NCBI RefSeq assembly: GCF_902489365.1
Contig: NZ_CABTZR010000029.1
Location: 1 to 27,048 of the forward strand
Length of the DNA stretch: 27,048 nt
Direction: 5' to 3'
Source: an uncultured Corynebacterium sp.
GTDB lineage: Bacteria; Actinomycetota; Actinomycetes; Mycobacteriales; Mycobacteriaceae
The notes under the pieces are model-generated. The model saw only the letters and a program-made list of their open reading frames with translations, searched no databases and had not been told where the DNA came from. This document shows, piece after piece, positions 23,726 through 27,048 of this stretch. A program made the translations under genes and the position numbers. Every line of letters starts with the position of its first letter. Positions within the stretch are counted from its first letter, which is position 1.

Positions 23726-24979
23726 ATGCGCTCCCTACGTTCTCGCATTGTGGCCACTGCAGTGGCGGTAGCCACCTTTTCTTCCGTTGTCGTTGCCCCA
23801 CAGGCTCTTGCCGTTGAAGAGCCGAGCGATACGTCCTTCGTCCAGGAGCAGTCTGGCACTGACACCGTCGACGTCAATGGCACCACTTTCGACGATGATG
23901 GCAACCTGATTGATTCAAACAACGCTGGCGACAACATCATTGAGGAGTTGGACCGTGAATCCCGGGGCAACGACTTTGGCTTCTACGGGGCGGAAAACGG
24001 CAAGCCAACGACACTTGATGAGCTGAAAACCGCCGAGGCATCGACGGCTGACGCCACTATCAAGGTCGTGGAGAAGAACGGCAAATTGGTGTGTGAGATC
24101 ACCGATGTCCCAGGCAAAGAAGGCGAGATTCTCGAGCGCAAGCTGGACCTTGCATGGGCCTTCTACGACGGTGGAAACAAGCTGCTCCAGACCGTGTGGG
24201 AAGTAATCCCAGTCGTCGGTGAACTTGTGCCTTCTGACTTCATCAAGAAGATTGGCGCAAGCTCTTGGAAGGGAATTGCCAAACTTGTTCGTGATGGTGA
24301 GGCCGAAAAGGACGTCACCTGGGATCTCGCACGCGCGCAAGGTATGGCCATCGCCAAGATTGATAACGCTGATGCAGAGGTGGATCTAAAGAATCCAGAT
24401 GCCGCCAAGAAGACCGTTTCTGGTCTCATCAAATTCGCTGATGGTGCTTTTGGCAGTGGTGTAGCCACCGTTCTGAAGATCTTCAATGCCGCTGTCACCA
24501 TCGCAGGTCTCTTCCCAGGCGCCAGCGCAGCCAAGGATTTGAAGTTGACCGAGACCCAGCGAAAGGAAATTGAGTCTACTCTCTCAGGTATTTCGGCTTC
24601 TGCCTCCGCGCTCGCAGAAATCAATGCACCAGCTGGCCAAAAGTGTGCGGATATGCTCAATGGCAAGAAGGTAAGCAACGACAAGCCCGCTTCTCCTTCG
24701 ACGTCTAAGACCACTGAGCCAACCGAGACGACCGAGCCGTCTGAGACGCCTACGACGACGACCGAACCCTCGACTTCTACCACCGACGGCGCTGACGGGA
24801 AGGACGGCAAAGACGGTCAAGACGGAAAGGACGTCGATTCCTCCTCCATGGCTGGCTACACATTCCTCGCAGCTATCCTCGGTGGCGGTCTCGTCGTTTC
24901 TATTCTGGGCGCGATGGATTACCTCTACCTCTTGGGCTACCTGCCCAAGGAGGGGATCCCGTGGCGTGTTAACAGCTAA
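23726..24979 (+). CDS. Exported membrane-anchored surface protein with collagen-like triplets
   Basis: I do not recognise the family. The 417-aa protein has a clear Sec signal peptide (RSLRSR, hydrophobic core, cleavage after ALA at 27-29). An acidic N-terminal part follows, then a mostly helical middle (about 130-310) with two cysteines that could pair. A Thr/Pro/Ser/Glu-rich stalk spans about 325-352. Next are five Gly-X-Asp triplets at 355-369 (GAD GKD GKD GQD GKD), like collagen-like spacers. It ends with a hydrophobic anchor at about 374-402 and a short EGIPWRVNS tail. There is no LPxTG motif. It is a good candidate for a cell-envelope or host-contact protein. The ATG follows AAGAAAGAG. 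The middle has two Gly/Ala/Val-rich hydrophobic stretches that could interact with membranes. Confidence 0.82.
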   Translation: MRSLRSRIVATAVAVATFSSVVVAPQALAVEEPSDTSFVQEQSGTDTVDVNGTTFDDDGNLIDSNNAGDNIIEELDRESRGNDFGFYGAENGKPTTLDELKTAEASTADATIKVVEKNGKLVCEITDVPGKEGEILERKLDLAWAFYDGGNKLLQTVWEVIPVVGELVPSDFIKKIGASSWKGIAKLVRDGEAEKDVTWDLARAQGMAIAKIDNADAEVDLKNPDAAKKTVSGLIKFADGAFGSGVATVLKIFNAAVTIAGLFPGASAAKDLKLTETQRKEIESTLSGISASASALAEINAPAGQKCADMLNGKKVSNDKPASPSTSKTTEPTETTEPSETPTTTTEPSTSTTDGADGKDGKDGQDGKDVDSSSMAGYTFLAAILGGGLVVSILGAMDYLYLLGYLPKEGIPWRVNS

Positions 24980-24992
24980 GCCCCCATTGGAC

Positions 24993-25023
24993 GCTGAGTC
25001 CGGACACAAGAACCGGTCTCAGC
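24993..25023 (+). terminator. Stem-loop after the surface-protein gene
   Basis: GCTGAGTCCGG and CCGGTCTCAGC form an 11-bp stem with one mismatch and a 9-nt loop, starting 14 nt after the stop codon. No T-tract follows, so it may stabilise the mRNA end or act with Rho rather than terminate alone. Confidence 0.45.
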
Positions 25024-25056
25024 AGGGAGCGGGCTGGATGCCGCGGAGGACGTTTT

Positions 25057-25200
25057 CTAAAGCTCGCCCTCGTTGCGTAAGTGCCGTAGCTGATTCTCCG
25101 TAAAAGTTCGCTCCGCTAGGGATTCGCCGGCACCGTCCTGCAAGTGCACAACGACACTGAGCCCGAGCTCCTGCAGGTCCTCGACGTCTTCACGGTACAA
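25057..25200 (-). pseudogene. Short gene-tail-like fragment beyond tRNA-Pro
   Basis: The minus strand reads a 47-codon frame from a TTG at 25200 to TAG at 25057. It looks like the C-terminal end of a soluble protein: charged, amphipathic, with EDLQELGLSVVVHLQDG and ENQLRHLRNEGEL. An in-frame TGA lies just upstream within the tRNA terminator and no good start or ribosome site is visible. It is therefore either a truncated remnant or a very small gene. I do not recognise the parent family. Confidence 0.4.
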
Positions 25201-25237
25201 AAGCAAAAGGGCTAGTCAGACGAAATCTGACCAGCCC
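25198..25237 (-). terminator. Rho-independent terminator of tRNA-Pro
   Basis: On the minus strand GGGCTGGTCAGA and TCTGACTAGCCC form a 12-bp stem with one G-U pair and a 5-nt loop, followed by TTTTGCTTTTG. It begins 8 nt after the tRNA 3' end. Confidence 0.88.
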
Positions 25238-25245
25238 AAATTTTG

Positions 25246-25319
25246 TCGGACTAACAGGATTTGAACCTGCGACCCCTACACCCCCAGTGTAGTGCGCTAC
25301 CAAACTGCGCCATAGTCCG
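25246..25319 (-). tRNA. tRNA-Pro (anticodon GGG)
   Basis: The minus strand folds as a full cloverleaf: acceptor arms CGGACTA and TAGTCCG pair perfectly, and the D arm contains GGCGCAGTTTGGTAGCGC. The anticodon stem CTACA/TGTAG encloses the loop CTGGGGG, giving anticodon GGG (reads CCC and CCU). The T arm is GCAGG-TTCAAAT-CCTGT, and the discriminator is A. CCA is not encoded. Upstream are TTGTTG and TAATCT separated by 18 bp, a reasonable promoter. Confidence 0.95.
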
Positions 25320-25407
25320 CCGCCGCACCATTTGGTGCAACTGCTACAGATTACACCAAGGGTATTCACCACAACAAATCCCAGTCCACCCTCTGTTTTA
25401 GCGGCAG

Positions 25408-25806
25408 TTAAAACTCTCCGGTGGAATAGACCCACTGCCCGTTTTGGCGGTGGAAAGAGGAGCGTTCCCGCTGCGACCCCTGTGCGGCGCCCTTGTAGAA
25501 GGCTTCGAACTCAACGATGCCGGTATCGTCCAAGGGGCCGCCACCGACGGTGTCGATAATGTCGAGGCGGTAGAAGCGGATGCCGGTTTCGGCGAGGTCG
25601 AGACGTTCCGGGCGGGTTTCGGGGTCCCAGGTGCGCAGCAAATAATCCTCGTCGCCGGTGACGAAAGCGCTGAAACGCGAGCGCATCAGGGTCTCCGCTG
25701 AGGGGGCGGGTGTGCCGGCATGGTAGCGCGAGCAGCACTCGCCGAAGCTTAGGCCGGTACCGCAGGGGCAGCGGGCGGCAGGGTCAAGTGGGTTAAGAAC
25801 AACCAT
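25408..25806 (-). CDS. YchJ-like SEC-C/NTF2-fold protein
   Basis: 132-aa protein of the YchJ (UPF0225) family, function not established. It opens with the SEC-C metal-binding motif CPCGTGLSFGECC (about residues 13-25). An NTF2-like region follows, with the family segment TLMRSRFSAFVTGDEDYLLRTWDPETRP and a C-terminal SSFHRQNGQWVYSTGEF. I use the ATG at 25806. The frame extends 37 codons further into the hydrolase gene as Pro-rich nonsense, and no family member has such an extension. Only 7 nt separate it from the hydrolase-OsmC stop, so the two are probably one transcript. The ribosome site is weak. Confidence 0.88.
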   Translation of the reverse strand: MVVLNPLDPAARCPCGTGLSFGECCSRYHAGTPAPSAETLMRSRFSAFVTGDEDYLLRTWDPETRPERLDLAETGIRFYRLDIIDTVGGGPLDDTGIVEFEAFYKGAAQGSQRERSSFHRQNGQWVYSTGEF

Positions 25807-25813
25807 GGGCGGC

Positions 25814-26998
25814 TTATTCTGCAGTGGTTGCCACGGTGGTGGCGATGTCCACAGCGAGGAGGGAATCGATGGTGGTGGAAGCGGCGGCGTCGGCAAGCGC
25901 GCGTTGTTGATCGGCACTCAGAAAGCCAGGAAGCGTTACCGTACGTGTGAAACAAGATTCGGATTCTTGGCTAACCCTGACAGATACTGCTTCGAGCACC
26001 TTCGCGTCGATTTTCTGCGCCTTGCCCGCTTCTTTGATGGCCTGAGTGCTTGCCGTAGCCACGGCGGACATAAGAAGGCCTTCCGCGGTGAATCCTTGGC
26101 CTTTGCCGCCGTTCTTTTTCGTGCGGTCCGCGCTCACCGATCGGTCATTGTGGCGCACGACGACGCCCATCCTGGTTCCAACTGCCGGGATTGCAAGCGC
26201 TGAGTCCTCAGCAACGGGGGTGGGAATGCTCTCCGGAACAATAAACTGCTCCGCCCAAGCCCCGATGAGGTCGGCGGCACGGGCTGCCGCGCCCTGCTTA
26301 GTCACTAGGTGATCGGCCTTATCCAAGGCGACGAGGGACTTGGGATAGCGCGTGGTCCGGAAAATATTTTGCGCGTTATCAATGCCCACCGTTTGATCAA
26401 TGGGGGAATGCAGCACCATGAGGGGCTTGCGCAGGCGCGGAAGATAGTCCTCCGGGTTGGTCTCAGCAAGGTCTTCGAGGAAGAGGCGCGAAATGGTCAG
26501 CGCCCGTCCACCAAGGGTGACCTCGACTTCACCGTTGGCGTCGACCTCGCCGATCTTGTCGGCGTAGTGCAGCACGGAGTGTGCAGGATCGAAGGGGGCG
26601 CCGATGGTGGCCACGGCCTTGAGGGAGCGAATGTTGTTGGCCGCGGCCAGAGCGGCAGCCCCGCCCAGTGAATGGCCCATGAGTAGCTGCGGTGCGGAAT
26701 AGTTCTGTGCTAGCCAGTCGGCAGCAGCCTGGATATCGGCAACATTCTGGCTAAAGCAGGTGTCCGCGAAATCACCCTCGGATTGGCCCAGGCCAGGAAA
26801 ATCAAAGCGCAAGGTGGCGATGCCAAAGTTCGTCAGCTGCTTGCTCACGCGGGCAGCGCCCGGGGTATGGCGCGAGCCGGCAAAGCAGTGCGCGAAGATG
26901 GCGAAGGCTTGCGGAGGGGAGTCAGGGAAGTCGATGGTTCCGGCCATCGCGGTACCGGTGCTGGAGGGGAGCGACACGTTCACGGATTGCATGCCCAC
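25814..26998 (-). CDS. Alpha/beta hydrolase-OsmC fusion protein
   Basis: 394-aa two-domain protein. The N-terminal alpha/beta hydrolase (about 1-250) has nucleophile S110 in GHSLGG and an acid/His pair in SPIDQTVG and KADHLVTK. The C-terminal domain (about 270-394) has the OsmC/Ohr fold pattern. In OsmC the redox cysteines occur in 'ASC' and 'CPVH'-like motifs; here these positions read AST (T318) and AST (S374), so both are lost and peroxidase activity is doubtful. The start may be GTG 26998 or ATG 26992. No ribosome site is seen, but a TATATC/TTATAT -10-like element about 5-10 nt upstream suggests a leaderless mRNA. Such fusions are known in bacteria; the role of this one is unclear. Confidence 0.85.
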   Translation of the reverse strand: MGMQSVNVSLPSSTGTAMAGTIDFPDSPPQAFAIFAHCFAGSRHTPGAARVSKQLTNFGIATLRFDFPGLGQSEGDFADTCFSQNVADIQAAADWLAQNYSAPQLLMGHSLGGAAALAAANNIRSLKAVATIGAPFDPAHSVLHYADKIGEVDANGEVEVTLGGRALTISRLFLEDLAETNPEDYLPRLRKPLMVLHSPIDQTVGIDNAQNIFRTTRYPKSLVALDKADHLVTKQGAAARAADLIGAWAEQFIVPESIPTPVAEDSALAIPAVGTRMGVVVRHNDRSVSADRTKKNGGKGQGFTAEGLLMSAVATASTQAIKEAGKAQKIDAKVLEAVSVRVSQESESCFTRTVTLPGFLSADQQRALADAAASTTIDSLLAVDIATTVATTAE

Positions 26999-27048
26999 AA
27001 GGATATAAGGGCGAACGCACGCCTGCGAACCGGGGTTGACTAGAGTCG

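Noticed and set aside
25807..25917. Extended YchJ-like frame inside the hydrolase gene
   Set aside because: The extension is Pro-rich out-of-frame translation of the OsmC coding region and is absent from the family.

Overview
The window reads as chromosomal DNA of a Corynebacterium. The gene string tlyA-nadK-recN-steA-steB-NUDIX-xerD ... parA-scpA-scpB-rluB-cmk-der is the arrangement known from Mycobacteriales (Rv1694 to Rv1713 in M. tuberculosis), and GTG starts, stop/start overlaps and moderately high GC fit. The species cannot be fixed from the sequence alone; no rRNA, CRISPR array, transposase, integrase or phage gene is visible.

Region 1 (1-7209, plus strand) is a tightly packed probable operon: a ribosomal RNA methylase (tlyA), NAD kinase, the RecN repair ATPase, the cell-separation pair SteA/SteB, an ADP-ribose-type NUDIX hydrolase and the XerD recombinase. 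Neighbours overlap by 1-4 nt or abut. The CTP synthase gene pyrG, which in relatives sits between steB and the NUDIX gene, is absent here. Region 2 (7255-8355) is one exported, C-terminally membrane-anchored protein of unknown function. Region 3 (8408-14173, plus) holds the chromosome-organisation and ribosome genes parA, scpA, scpB, rluB, cmk and der. It begins with a promoter whose -10 abuts an inverted repeat. Der carries an unusual acidic, phenylalanine-spaced N-terminal extension.

Region 4 (14204-17741, minus) is a self-contained ABC exporter plus two-component system (ATPase, permease, NarL-type histidine kinase, response regulator). Upstream lies a 14-bp palindrome placed as an activator site would be, then a perfect hairpin ending one base before the first start codon. 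Region 5 (17757-21010) holds a SAM methyltransferase, a lipoprotein esterase and a solitary adenine-type DNA methyltransferase with no restriction partner in view.

Region 6 (21489-24979, plus) is accessory-looking and more loosely packed: a 68-aa MT0933-type 'antitoxin' without a toxin, a 469-aa regulator built from two TetR units in one chain, and an exported membrane-anchored protein with a Thr/Pro stalk and five collagen-like triplets. Region 7 (25057-26998, minus) has an alpha/beta hydrolase-OsmC fusion whose OsmC part lacks both expected cysteines, a YchJ-like SEC-C protein, tRNA-Pro(GGG) with a strong terminator, and a short gene-tail-like fragment beyond it.

The most rewarding places to look further are the promoter region of the ABC/two-component operon, the tandem TetR protein, the cysteine-less OsmC fusion and the pyrG gap.
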